DNA from: Breviolum minutum Mf 1.05b.01
Taxonomy: Eukaryota > Sar > Dinophyceae > Suessiales > Symbiodiniaceae
Direction: 5' to 3'
Assembly (NCBI GenBank): GCA_000507305.1
Contig: DF239394.1
Coordinates: forward strand, 1 to 64,000
DNA length: 64,000 bases
The translations under genes were made by a program, and so were the position numbers. Under the pieces are notes generated by a model, which saw only the letters and a list, made by a program, of their open reading frames with translations, made no database searches and was not told where the DNA came from. Positions within the stretch are counted from its first letter, which is position 1. Each line of letters begins with the position of its first letter. Below, piece by piece: positions 54,089-63,884 of this stretch.

Positions 54089-54528
54089 CTGATGATCCGA
54101 TTTGAAAAATTTGAAGATGGAAAAAAGGCAGGGGAAAATTCCTCCAAATACCACCAAAGGCGAACTGGCAAATGAACTCTGACAGATGGAAATCAAGAGG
54201 ATCTATGTACATATATATATATATATATATGTATATACATTGTTTCGGTTGACAAGATAGATCTGTGGGACTTAGATGGAATTAGAACCTCCCAACATTA
54301 AGTCACGTTTTTGGCAATGGTGGTACCCTAAAATCGACGACCTCACCCCAACGATGTCTCAAATACACATGCATCAGTAGATTTTGTCACCATTTTAAGA
54401 AACACATATGTTGGCATCTGAAGAGATTTGTATCGTTTTGTCAGTCCTGAACATGTCGAAAATCATCGGAGAATCCTTCCAACCACGCCAAGTGCCAACA
54501 CCCATTCGTCAACAGGAGAACGAACGAC

Positions 54529-54610
54529 CGAGTCGTTTAAGGGGCCCAGTTGCTTCTGGAAGCATCTGCATTAGCTCTTGCAAATCTTGTCTGACCAGCA
54601 TTTGCCTTTC
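54529..54610 (-). CDS. Exon of a large unidentified gene
   Basis: 27 codons and one base from GCTTTTTCAG to G|GTCGTTCG. Reads ERQMLVRQDLQELMQMLPEA, then TGPLKRL. Strongly helical. Joins 55649-55796 in phase 0. Confidence 0.7.
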
Positions 54611-54846
54611 CTGAAAAAGCTGGGTAAAGCGGCAAGGGTATACGATGGGAGGGGTCCTATACCAAGCCTTACCTTTAACTCCGTCAGGGGCTGTGAAAAA
54701 GTTCGAGCTACGGAAATTCACGATCTCTTTCCGGGTCAAACTGTCAAACCGGCCTCTGAAATTTTTGGCAAACGGACTTGAAACAAAGGTATAGGCAGTG
54801 ATAGGTAATTCAGAAAGCCCACGGCTTTTAGTAAGCCAAAGACAGA

Positions 54847-54940
54847 TCCCAGAGGATCCATGGGACTGGTATATTTACCTACATTTACCATACAAATCAA
54901 CTAAATGTAGGTGAATATACCATACATGGATCCTTTGGGG
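54847..54940. mobile_element. Family B palindromic element
   Basis: CCCAGAGGATCCATGGGACTG at the left and CCATACATGGATCCTTTGGG at the right. Confidence 0.8.
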
Positions 54941-55287
54941 ATTGGAAAAACAAGAAACGTGACGTCATCAAAAAGTACTTTTGACATCTTTTGATTCCCA
55001 TTTTATCTGATCACCGATCAAAGCAAGGATAAGCAAGGAACGAAACTAAAAATAAGAAACATGCAAGGAGAAGGCACTGAAATAATTACAATCTCCATCA
55101 ATCTCCGTTTAAACCGTTTTTTTCTTGTACTGCATGGTTACTCTTTTTTTGGTCTTGGTATAGTCAGGCTACTTTCTTTGTTGTCCCTTTTTTCTCGCTT
55201 TTTTTCCTCGCTTTAGCGTAGAGACTTTGCATCAAAGCAGCAAATGGGCGTAAGAGACGGAAACAAAGAAAAAAACAAAAGGAAGTT

Positions 55288-55374
55288 ACACTCCCTCAAA
55301 CTAACATGGCACCTAAAAATGGTCCTTTTCCAGGGGTCTTTTTTCAGTGGCTATGTTAGTTTCAGGGAGGGTAA
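55288..55374. mobile_element. Family D palindromic element
   Basis: ACACTCCCTCAAACTAACAT at the left and TATGTTAGTTTCAGGGAGGG at the right. Confidence 0.75.
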
Positions 55375-55483
55375 AAGGGAATGACCGACAAAAGAAGGAA
55401 ACATAACAAGGAAAATACGAAAGGAAACGCAAGACCAACCAAAGAGCTAGCCAGCCAACAATCTGACTGACCACACAACAACC

Positions 55484-55516
55484 AACCTACCAACCTACCA
55501 ACCTACCAACCACCCA
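55484..55516. repeat. ACCAACCT tandem repeat
   Basis: Four 8-bp units of ACCTACCA. Confidence 0.85.
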
Positions 55517-55648
55517 GAAACCAAACAAACGCAAAAACACCATATAAACCAAAGAACTCAAAGAATATCAGTCAAGCCAGCTATACAAAAACCAGTCTTT
55601 AAAAAATCTCTTCTACCCCTTCACCTAAAACTACGCCCCAAACTTCAC

Positions 55649-55796
55649 AAAAAAGTCTTGTTGCGTGTAAAACAAAAACATGTTGCGTTTTTCTGCCTCA
55701 ATGATCTCTTGATGCTCCAGGATGTTTTTCAGTTTTCTCTGCCATGCAGGTCGTGGTGGTAGAGGCACCTGGCCAACCAGGAAGCTTTTTCGGCGA
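55649..55796 (-). CDS. Exon of a large unidentified gene
   Basis: One base plus 49 codons from ACAATCTGAG to TTT|GTGAAG. Reads RRKSFLVGQVPLPPRPAWQR, then KLKNILEHQEIIEAEKRNMF and LFYTQQDFF. Continues in phase 0 into ERQMLVRQDL. Helical and charged; possibly a coiled coil. Function unknown. Confidence 0.65.
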
Positions 55797-55805
55797 CTCA
55801 GATTG

Positions 55806-55902
55806 TGTGCGATGTTGGACCGATTCGAAACATATGCGCACGTCAAATTGGATCATTCCCCCCAGGGTAAAAGTAAAAAATATGAACAAAACCACCACCT
55901 AG
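55806..55902. mobile_element. Family A element upstream of an exon
   Basis: A CGAAACATATGCGCACGTC core and right arm CAAAACCACCACCTAG; the left arm is eroded. Confidence 0.65.
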
Positions 55903-56210
55903 CTAAGAAATAACGCATAACTTAGGGAAACCCCTGCGAAAGGTTTAACAACTTTAGTGAGATAGATTCAAAAACAGATCAAATTTAAAGGGGGCTATAT
56001 AAGGGTATAAGGGACTACCAAGGATTTGACAAGTACAGTACGCATATCTGCAGTCTCTTTTGATACCCTATTCCTTTTCCTTTAGATATATTGTTGTTCA
56101 TTTTTTAATCATGTATTGCAGTTTGGTGAGTGTTTTTTCTCATTTCCCAGCAAAATGCGGACCCTACTAACGCCAGACATGTGGGAAAACCCCTCAGATG
56201 TGCAGCCAAC

Positions 56211-56290
56211 TTTCTTGTTCACCGTCGGGTCGGATAAGTTCTCGGATTTTTGTTGGACAACTCAGAAAAGCTCTCCGAGACCTCTTCCCT
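56211..56290 (-). CDS. Exon of a large unidentified gene
   Basis: One base, 26 codons and one base from AACATTAG to A|GTTGGC. Reads GKRSRRAFLSCPTKIRELIR, then PDGEQE. Joins 56603-56777 in phase (GG|A = Gly). Confidence 0.6.
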
Positions 56291-56602
56291 CTAATGTTAC
56301 TTCAGCTTAATTCATAAGTATCTATATAAACCATTATTTCTTGGTGAGTTTATGACCCTTTTCTGCGCAATATGCAAAAAAACTGATTTCCAGAGTCAAC
56401 ACCCAAATGCCCTGTTCAATACATCAGTTCATTTTGATCACTGCTTTCTGGAAACTATTGGTAGTATTGCCTGACATTTGCAAACCTGAATTCCGATTGC
56501 TAAGGTGCGACCAAACACCTCCAATTTAAAAAGTCATGTCGAACCAACCTTCCATCAGTGGAAACTATGGAAACTCATGTTGATGGCGTTCCACCCTGCC
56601 AC

Positions 56603-56777
56603 CCTGTATCTTTGAACAAGGAAATCACAAGGAGCAGTGGCAGTTGCCCTTGCTGATCTTTGCCGCAACATCGAATTGTTGAAATCACTTCAAACAAAGA
56701 ACCAGGACATGTTGGAATCTTGCTAGTCTTTACAAGTCCTAGCCCCTTCCTGTCCAACACAATCAACAATTCATTCA
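56603..56777 (-). CDS. Exon of a large unidentified gene
   Basis: Two bases, 57 codons and two bases from CAATCGAAG to GG|GTGGCAGG. Reads NELLIVLDRKGLGLVKTSKI, then PTCPGSLFEVISTIRCCGKD and QQGQLPLLLVISLFKDT. Alternating hydrophobic runs suggest a folded alpha/beta domain. Function unknown. Confidence 0.65.
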
Positions 56778-57278
56778 CTTCGATTGAAACAACAGGTGAG
56801 CAAAATAAGGCTGTTGGGCGTCCCTCATTTTGAGACACAACCATCTTCTTCATATCCTTCCTCCTGGTCAGCCCCTTCAGATCGGATCATAGTGATTCTT
56901 GGGTGTGCCAATGGGGCCTGTTCTTCTTCAATGGTGCAAGGCAATGGTATCCTGCCCCAGTTGCTGAGCCAAACCTTTCCATTGAATTGGATTGGGTGAA
57001 CTTCTCTCTATGCTTCAAGCCAATTCAATCTGCTTGATGGTCAAATTGGATCATCCTTTGAAGGAAAAAGTAAGAATAAGTGGCAACAAAAGTGTAGCAA
57101 AACAATTGTCCCATTTCAGCTTATATAGAATCCATTTGACGAAGGGTCGGTCCCCATCACTATTTGTTGACACCCTATCGGCTGTCATACGGAAAGACTT
57201 TCACGTTGGCTGCGGGATGATGGTAAATTGAGATCTGTTTTGTTTGCCTCAATCAACACAAGCTTTGACAATTTCATA

Positions 57279-57379
57279 CTGTTGATGGTTCAGAAATCCT
57301 GCGCCATCAGGGATGTATAAAATCCTCTGAATAATGGGATAAACCACCTATGAACTGGTGCAGAATTTCTTCCATCAAC
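57279..57379 (-). mobile_element. Family C element that exactly fills an inferred intron
   Basis: Minus strand: CT|GTTGATGGAAGAAATTC...CCATCAACAG|TATG, 101 nt, with TA repeated at both ends. Exons on either side are in phase 0 if precisely this segment is removed. Confidence 0.65.
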
Positions 57380-57444
57380 AGTAGTTATCTGATTTTGTCT
57401 TTCATTCTTTGTTACGATGGCGGCAGAAATGCAATGCTTTAAGT
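57380..57444 (-). CDS. Exon directly abutting an intron-element
   Basis: Two bases plus 21 codons (LKHCISAAIVTKNERQNQIT then T) from TTTTACAG to ACT|GTTGATGG. The downstream frame YEIVKAC begins right after the element. Function unknown. Confidence 0.5.
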
Positions 57445-57870
57445 CTGTAAAATGACACAATTCAAAATGGGATATGCAACATACAATTAGCTCATAAAAG
57501 ACTGCTAATTGCATGATTGCAATTTGTCTTATCGCATGGAACTCACCTAGAATATATCTTACCCGCCAGCAAAGTAACTTAAACTGACATATCATAACCT
57601 GTGAAAACAGTTCTTGGATTGGGTTTGCCCCATGTCAGGGGCGCAATATCAGTTTTTGGGTGTTGGTTTCCAGTTCAAGGTTGTGGTTTCAAAGCAATTT
57701 GACCAAAATCAATCAAAATTAAATATTCAAAAATGGAACGCTCCCTAAACATGAGAGTGTTCCAAAAATTGAACCACATTTTGCTCAAATTGTCCATTTT
57801 TCCCATGGTTTTTTTTTCCGGCAATTTTTTGTCAAAATTTTCGCTCCCTTGGCATCTGGCGATAAAAAAC

Positions 57871-57980
57871 CCTCCAGTCCTCGAGCCAAGGCTCTCTGAT
57901 GGCGGAGCTTCACCTCAGATTCGCTGTGTGATTGACGGTTTCCCCCCGACCCCCCCGGGACCGACCCGGACCGTGGAGCC
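57871..57980 (-). CDS. Exon of an unidentified gene
   Basis: After TTTTTTTCCAG the frame reads APRSGSVPGGSGGNRQSHSE, then SEVKLRHQRALARGLEG, near a G|GTTTTTTA donor. A flexible Gly/Ser stretch precedes a basic helix. An alternative frame (VNHTANL) is favoured if the previous donor is GTAAGT. Confidence 0.5.
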
Positions 57981-58027
57981 CTGGAAAAAAACACGGGGGA
58001 TTTTCGGGAGCCAATATAAATACTTAC

Positions 58028-58121
58028 CGTGATATGAACCTAGGAGTGTACAGTAGCACGTGAAAATTGAGATATCTCTTCCGGACTGCATGCAAGCATT
58101 TGCATCGCCTCTTGGCTGGGT
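58028..58121 (-). CDS. Exon of an unidentified gene, canonical GTAAGT donor
   Basis: 31 codons and one base from TGGTGTTGAG to CACG|GTAAGT. Reads TQPRGDANACMQSGRDISIF, then TCYCTLLGSYH. A second GT four bases on offers the other phase. Confidence 0.5.
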
Positions 58122-58162
58122 CTCAACACCAAAAAAACACAAGATGTTTGGTTCTATTTCCC

Positions 58163-58272
58163 ATGACGGATCCATTCGGACGATTGTATAATCTAATTTA
58201 CCTACATGAAAACCATTGAAAACCATAAACATCAACTAGTCATGTAGGGAAATATTCCATAGATCCTATGGG
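58163..58272. mobile_element. Family B palindromic element
   Basis: CCCATGACGGATCCATTCGG at the left and CCATAGATCCTATGGG at the right. Confidence 0.7.
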
Positions 58273-58287
58273 TTTGTTTACAAACCA

Positions 58288-58385
58288 CAGCTAGTTGGTG
58301 GTTTCAACCCATTTGAAAAATATGAGTCAAGCTTGGATCATTTCCCCAGGTAGGGCTGGAACATGAAAAAATGTTTAAAACCACC
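58288..58385. mobile_element. Family A palindromic element
   Basis: CTAGTTGGTGGTTTCAACCC at the left and TTTAAAACCACCGACC at the right. Confidence 0.7.
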
Positions 58386-58485
58386 GACCCCAGACAGATA
58401 TTTCGCAACAAAAAAAACCATGGGGATTTCGTCACATTCATTGGGATTCCCAATCTGGGCAATCCAAGTCTTTCACCCCAAAACA

Positions 58486-58588
58486 GGTGTTTCCAAAAAT
58501 AGGGGTACCCCAAAATGGATGGTGAAAATAATGGAACCCCCTATTAAAATGGGATGATTTGGGGGTACCACTATTTTCGGAAACATCC
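58486..58588. mobile_element. Family F palindromic element
   Basis: GGTGTTTCCAAAAATAGGGG at the left and CTATTTTCGGAAACATCC at the right. Confidence 0.8.
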
Positions 58589-59410
58589 AAACAGTCCGAC
58601 TCAGGCATCCCAACATAATGATGAAACCCCCAAGGAAGCGGACACTTCAATGGTATTACCTTTCCCCGCACGAAGGCAGTGGAGCTGCCGGATGAATCTG
58701 GGTCCGAGCACAATATATATATATATAATATATATATATATATATTTGTACATTTATACATATATGTGTGGGTAAATACACATATCGTGCATGTAGAAAT
58801 AAGATGAAATGAGTATATATGTATGTATGAATGTATATATATATATATATGCGTGTCTGTATCTATATAATAAATCATACGAGGCTCATAGTGGGAATTG
58901 ACTAGAATTCAGGGGCAATGTTTGGGAGGACTTTGCAAAAAACTACCATTTTTCCACTTCGGTATCTCAGGTCATGTAGATACCTGATTCATCAGCATGA
59001 CAAGACGACACAACAAGGGCAAGAGGCAACACAGGTGGCGCAAACATGGCGGTTCTACATAGAAAAATGGGCAAGCCACTACCTCCAGTAAGCTCAGCTG
59101 ATTCTATGTGTCGAATTTCTGCCACCGCTTAAATGAACGTTGATAAAAATGATTTGAACACAAGAAACATATGGATTAGATCTACACCCTTCCTAGTAAA
59201 AGTGGCAAATAATGAAAGGTTTCTTGGGGGTTCCCGATCCTAAAAATCATGAAAATCCTGGTGGTGACGACCAACCAGCCACCTGAGTGGAGGGGTAGAT
59301 CCAAAACTGAAGCCACATCTGATTTTCAACCCCCCAGTCCCACCCTCCGAAGTTTCACCCCCTACCTGGATAGATCTTGTGTGATCTAGACAATGGCCTC
59401 GCAACAATGG

Positions 59411-59518
59411 GACCCATAGGATCCATGGGACGATTGTTTATATGCCTACATTTTCATGGTTGATTTTTATGGCTTTCAGATAGGAAAATATACCGTTCGT
59501 CCCATGGATCCGTCATGG
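59411..59518. mobile_element. Family B palindromic element
   Basis: CCCATAGGATCCATGGGACG at the left and GTCCCATGGATCCGTCATGGG at the right. Confidence 0.8.
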
Positions 59519-59771
59519 GAATCAAAATGATGACACTCAAACGCTGGTCATGTTGTGAATTCTAACCCACTAACAAGATGCAGTGTGGGTATGCACCATT
59601 TAAACTAAATTGCCGCGAGATCCAACCGCTAAAGTTGTCCCAACAAAAAAAACATCATCCAACCAGAAATATCTAACTTTCAGCGCTCAACCTGGTAGCC
59701 GGGTGCCAATCCTCCAAGATGTCGCAAAAATTTGTCGTCTCATACTTTTTGCCCGGAAAACTTTTTGGGGG

Positions 59772-59877
59772 ATACACCCTGGAAGATTAACATGGAACCT
59801 ACGAATCAACCATTTAGAAAGGAAAATGATCTTCCAAACCTCCTGATTATGTTCCATGTTAATCTTCCAGGGTGTAG
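59772..59877. mobile_element. Family E palindromic element
   Basis: TACACCCTGGAAGATTAACA at the left and TGTTAATCTTCCAGGGTGTA at the right; essentially perfect 20-bp arms. Confidence 0.9.
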
Positions 59878-59927
59878 AAGTGACAACTAATGTAGGTTTA
59901 AGAACCTGCTGCTGCCAGATTCCCAAC

Positions 59928-60038
59928 TAGTTAGTAGTTGAACCAACCCATTTGAAAAATATGCTTGTCAAAATGGCATTCATCTTCCCCAATTTTTGGG
60001 GTGAAAATAAAAAACATATATTTTAATCCACCACCTAG
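59928..60038. mobile_element. Family A palindromic element
   Basis: CTAGTTAGTAGTTGAACC at the left and TTTAATCCACCACCTAG at the right. Confidence 0.7.
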
Positions 60039-60096
60039 AGAAACGTATATCAACTACCTTCTTTGTGGGGAGCATTTTTTTGCTGTTTCCATCAGT

Positions 60097-60174
60097 ATTT
60101 GAAGATGATCATCCCTTCCCCTGAGTCCACCACGAGGGCGGCACAGGAACACCACTTGAACGGACTGTCCGCTC
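60097..60174 (-). CDS. Exon of an unidentified gene
   Basis: After GAAATTCCAG the frame reads ADSPFKWCSCAALVVDSGEG, then MIIFKY. Its phase matches 60350-60498 (G|GA = Gly). The lower end is only the end of the open frame. Confidence 0.5.
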
Positions 60175-60349
60175 CTGGAATTTCAGATCCACAACAAGTC
60201 GCTGACTTCGGTCCTTATAATAAGTCCTGTTGGACCGGGAAAAAACTCACTGAGCTTACATGTGCTTTTGTTGGATACCTCCAGGGATAGTCCAAACAAT
60301 CCATTTTGACCCAAAACAACATTTAAGCAACATTTTCCCTGATGGTTAC

Positions 60350-60498
60350 CATCCCAGAACTTTCTGCCAATCGTTTGTTTGTGCTGGAAATGGAGAGGAA
60401 CACGTGAGTTCCACACCGAGTTTGTAGGAAGTTTAACATGAACTTTTGTGTACTGTGCATTACTGTGCCACTTTGCCATGTTGACCACGAAGTCAGGA
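60350..60498 (-). CDS. Exon of an unidentified gene
   Basis: One base, 49 codons and one base from AATTGAAG to G|GTAACC. Reads PDFVVNMAKWHSNAQYTKVH, then VKLPTNSVWNSRVPLHFQHK and QTIGRKFWD. Joins 60632-60759 in phase. Function unknown. Confidence 0.6.
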
Positions 60499-60631
60499 CT
60501 TCAATTGAAGTCGTCCTTGACACTTTTCGTTCGAAAACACACAACGACAAATCCAATTTTTGGATTTGAACGACGTCACAAACAAACATTGCTATCCACT
60601 ACAATATGACTTAATCATTGGATTTCTTCAC

Positions 60632-60759
60632 TTCCGCGGATGTGTTTCTATACTTTCAGTCATGGTTGCTGTGAGCTGCTCGCATCCTCCAAGTCGTGTA
60701 CAGCACCGCGAAGCTCCCTGTGATGCTTGTGCAACCTTGGCTTGGAAGGCTCGGAAGAA
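60632..60759 (-). CDS. Exon of an unidentified gene
   Basis: 42 codons and two bases from CTTCACGAG to AA|GTGAAG. Reads FFRAFQAKVAQASQGASRCC, then TRLGGCEQLTATMTESIETH. Phase matches the next exon (AA|T = Asn). Function unknown. Confidence 0.6.
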
Positions 60760-61059
60760 CTCGTGAAGTAGGTAAACTGCCCAAATCACAATGAATGGGA
60801 TATAATCTGGCCAAACTATAATATTTCACCAACATGGATTTCCCTGAAAGAAGGGGATTTTCCTTCCTTAGCTACCTTTTGGGATGAGGTACTGTGACGT
60901 TGCTATAATTTGACCAGATATAATTGGATATTTTCAATGATGTATTCACAGTTTACAGTGATATTTTTCAAAGATCATGCCATTAGCTCTGTTTTTGTCG
61001 GTTTGTATCATGGCCTATTATACCTCCTCCTTCCAACCCGACACCTTTCAAATCGTATA

Positions 61060-61302
61060 AGTCTTTGAGGGAAGCATACCGATGATGTTGGTTCTTTTTT
61101 GGACAACCTTGATATGGATTGGACATGTTTGGATGCTCCTGCCACTTGCGCTGTTTTGGTGAAAACTGCCCATTTTTTGCGAAATCAAGCAAGATATACA
61201 TTGCCTGAAACGAACACATTTCGGAGTATCTCAGAGGCTTTGGCCAAAAACAAAAGGGCAAATCCAGTGGCAATCGGGGAATCCGTCGGGTTTAAACGTT
61301 GA
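61060..61302. CDS. Overlapping coding-like frames, strand unresolved
   Basis: Plus: SFLDNLDMDWTCLDAPATCA then VLVKTAHFLRNQARYTLPET. Minus: RLNPTDSPIATGFALLFLAK then ASEILRN with a GTGTTCG donor. The minus option fits the local strand bias; the plus frame is longer. Confidence 0.3.
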
Positions 61303-61612
61303 CTTCCCAAAATATCCACCTCCCATCAGTGGAGAACAAGCAATAAGTGACTTCCTGTTGCTTGTTCAGCAAAAACTATCCTTTGAGCCCTGTGGCGCGA
61401 CTGAACAATCCGCAAAAACCATACCTTAACATATAGTGCTGTTCATGATTTGTTAGTAATGATGGCAGAAACAGCGATGTTCATGATATCACAAGAAGGT
61501 AAATACTACATAATGCAAATGTCCATTCAACGTGTACCGTATGTGAGGGTGTTAGGACCTAGGAAGGTCGTTTCCAGGTAGATTTATAAAAAGGGTCCCG
61601 TATATTTGACAC

Positions 61613-61668
61613 CAGCCAGGGTCCCGCATAAATTTTGGCCAGGGTCAGTGTCAACAACAAGTCTTGAC
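61613..61668 (-). CDS. Exon after a family F element
   Basis: Minus frame QDLLLTLTLAKIYAGPWL ending at CTG|GTGTC. It joins the exon at 61786-61912 in frame if the element is removed between ATGT repeats. Confidence 0.45.
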
Positions 61669-61670
61669 TA

Positions 61671-61784
61671 CATGGATGTTTCCGAAAATAGTGGGTTTTC
61701 CCCCCAAATCATCCATTTTAATAGGGTTTTCCATTATAAACCATCCATTTGGGGGTACCCCCATTTTTTGGAAACCCCCACATG
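61671..61784. mobile_element. Family F element filling an inferred intron
   Basis: CATGGATGTTTCCGAAAATA at the left and TTTTTTGGAAACCCCCACATG at the right. ACATG occurs at both edges. Confidence 0.7.
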
Positions 61785-61785
61785 C

Positions 61786-61912
61786 ATCGAGGTCCCGTGG
61801 AATCTCAACCTGAAACGACCACACGTGGATTTGCCCCAGACACGTTCTACGAAGATCCATGATGTCCTCCGTTGGTTTCGGTGCTGGGCCAAGCCATGGA
61901 GTTCGGCCATTT
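61786..61912 (-). CDS. Exon before a family F element
   Basis: The minus frame reads NGRTPWLGPAPKPTEDIMDL, then RRTCLGQIHVWSFQVEIPRD and LDAC. The acceptor is not resolved. Function unknown. Confidence 0.5.
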
Positions 61913-62183
61913 AAGGCAAGGGGGTCCCCCACAACCCTTAATTTTTTTGGGGGAGGCCTGAATCAACCATGGGACCCCATGGTTGTGAAAAAACACAAAC
62001 ACTAACAACGCGATGATTCTCCTAAGTACAGTAAAGATTTGTTACAGCTGGTCATGAAATTTCGGCGTAACAAGTATACCGTAATGGTCACCTGTGTCTC
62101 CTTCCTCTATATAAGGCAAATGCACCTTGCCTGCACGAACCTTGAACTCAGATGAATCTACACGAATCTAATAAAAATCTCTA

Positions 62184-62286
62184 ATAACTAACAGTTTGCC
62201 CCTGAACATAGCGGAAACCCCCAATAAGAAAGGATCGTATCCCAAGCATACATTTTTTAGGGGCAATTTGTTAGTTTCAGGGAGTT
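62184..62286. mobile_element. Family D palindromic element
   Basis: ATAACTAACAGTTTGCCCC at the left and TTGTTAGTTTCAGGGAG at the right, with mirrored CCCCTGAACATAG and TTTTTTAGGGGC. Confidence 0.7.
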
Positions 62287-62516
62287 ATCCTTCGTGCATC
62301 TGTAAATATTACGATCCAAAGAGTGTGTGCCCAGTCCCAACCAATTCCGGATTCTCAAAATGCATATCTCCAGAAAACTACTATATACAAATATCTGATA
62401 TCTCTATGTCCAGCAACACAACACTGCCTAAAACAAAAATCAACATGAGCAATCTGATTCTACAAAGTGACTAAACACAAATTACTGTATTTGCCATGAT
62501 GATTTCACAAATCATC

Positions 62517-62624
62517 TACTCGGTGGTTGAGCCACCCATCTGAGAAAAAAAACATGTTCGTCAAATTGGATCATCTCCCCAGGTATCGGGGCCACAAGAA
62601 ACAAATCTTTGAAACCACCACCTG
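62517..62624. mobile_element. Family A palindromic element
   Basis: CTCGGTGGTTGAGCCACCC at the left and TTTGAAACCACCACCTGG at the right. Confidence 0.75.
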
Positions 62625-62836
62625 GTATATGTCTGGATAGTTAAGGATATTTGGGGTCCCACAAAAAATAGAATGGATTCATGATTTACCCACTTGCTCC
62701 TCAGGATCTTGCAAAAAAAACAAGTCATGATGATTTCAAAAATCATAGAATCATGGATGCCCCAATACAACCCTGAAAACTAACATGGATGCCAAACATG
62801 ATGTTTGTCAAAAAATGTTTTTTCCCGTCTTCAAAT

Positions 62837-62946
62837 ACTGTTGATAGCTGAAATCCTGCACCAGTTGAGGTTGGCAGTTTATCCCACTATTTACAGGTTT
62901 TATACATCCCAGGTGGTTGGCCTTGGGATTTCTGAACCGTCCACTA
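62837..62946. mobile_element. Family C element after a channel exon
   Basis: TACTGTTGATAGCTGAAATC at the left and GATTTCTGAACCGTCCAC at the right. Confidence 0.75.
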
Positions 62947-62977
62947 CGTATGGGAGTAATTTCCCGGTATCCAGCCG

Positions 62978-63082
62978 TCAAATTTCGGGGGCCGGGGCCA
63001 TCTCGACATCGTCCTTCAAGGTCACAGCATTGGAACCCCTCAAGGCCATCACGACACGCAAGAAGTCTTGGAAGGAAAGCTC
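62978..63082 (-). CDS. C-terminal exon of a second voltage-gated ion channel
   Basis: After GCGTTTCAG the frame reads ELSFQDFLRVVMALRGSNAV, then TLKDDVEM. The form FxEFLxxVMxLRGSNAxTxKD is, from memory, the segment after the EF-hand in cytoplasmic tails of dinoflagellate voltage-gated channels. Only this exon lies inside the window; the rest should be to the right on the minus strand. The true donor may be at GAT|GTCGAG. Upstream acceptor GCAG at 63091 is an alternative. It is distinct from the channel at 28-39 kb. Confidence 0.6.
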   Translation of the reverse strand, partial: ELSFQDFLRVVMALRGSNAVTLKDDVEMAPAPEI

Positions 63083-63301
63083 CTGAAACGCTGCGGAAAA
63101 AAACAACATGATGCAAAAAAAACAACCTCAAAAAACTTAGCTAGTAATAGCATTGTAATAGCTAGTATGTGAATTTATGTTGTGGGCGAAAGTGAGTGGT
63201 TTATTCATCTTTTGTTTGTTAAATCTGTGTGGTTTTTCTGTTGTTTTCAATGGGTTAAGCCTAGGATTCGCCGAGCATAGAATACCAACAAACCGTTGGC
63301 T

Positions 63302-63400
63302 GTGGACATGTATCTAAGGATACCCTGTATGTACCTACATTTACCATAAAGATCACCCAAATGTAGGTAAATAGACCATACATGGATCCTATGGGATATG
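63302..63400. mobile_element. Family B palindromic element
   Basis: GGATACCCTGTATGTACC at the left and CCATACATGGATCCTATGGG at the right, with mirrored CTACATTTACC arms. Confidence 0.75.
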
Positions 63401-63765
63401 GAAGGTTCTGTTCTCAAGATTCTGTATCAAAGCTTCCTGGGAAGACTTGTTCTTGGGATTCAATGTCCACAAATGGAGGACCCCCATGTGGACCAAATGA
63501 TCATGTATGAGTACAACTGATATCGTAAGACATTCTTATCTTTTCTTTGATGAACTTTCAAAATAATTCAAGGAAGATTTATATTGTGTTCAAAAACAGG
63601 CCCAAGCCCTAGTTCCTCAAAAAAAGCTGTTTTGTTGGGGAGTTCTGAAATTTCAGTCTGCATCGTCTTTACATATTGATAAGTACAGGAAACATTTGAT
63701 CGACAACTTGCCTTGACTGCAGTAAAGAAATACAGCTGTCATCCAAAATGATTTTTCCAATCTTA

Positions 63766-63870
63766 AACCATGGGGCCATTATATTGCCACCCCAAACAAT
63801 GTGTTTTGAGAACAAATCCCCCAAACATTGCCATACATTTGTATTTTTTGATTCCCCCCATGGGTAATCT
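63766..63870. mobile_element. Family L repeat, copy 2
   Basis: CATGGGGCCATTATATTGCC and CCCCCATGGGTAATCT match the copy at 16166-16265. Confidence 0.65.
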
Positions 63871-63884
63871 AATGACGTTGAATA

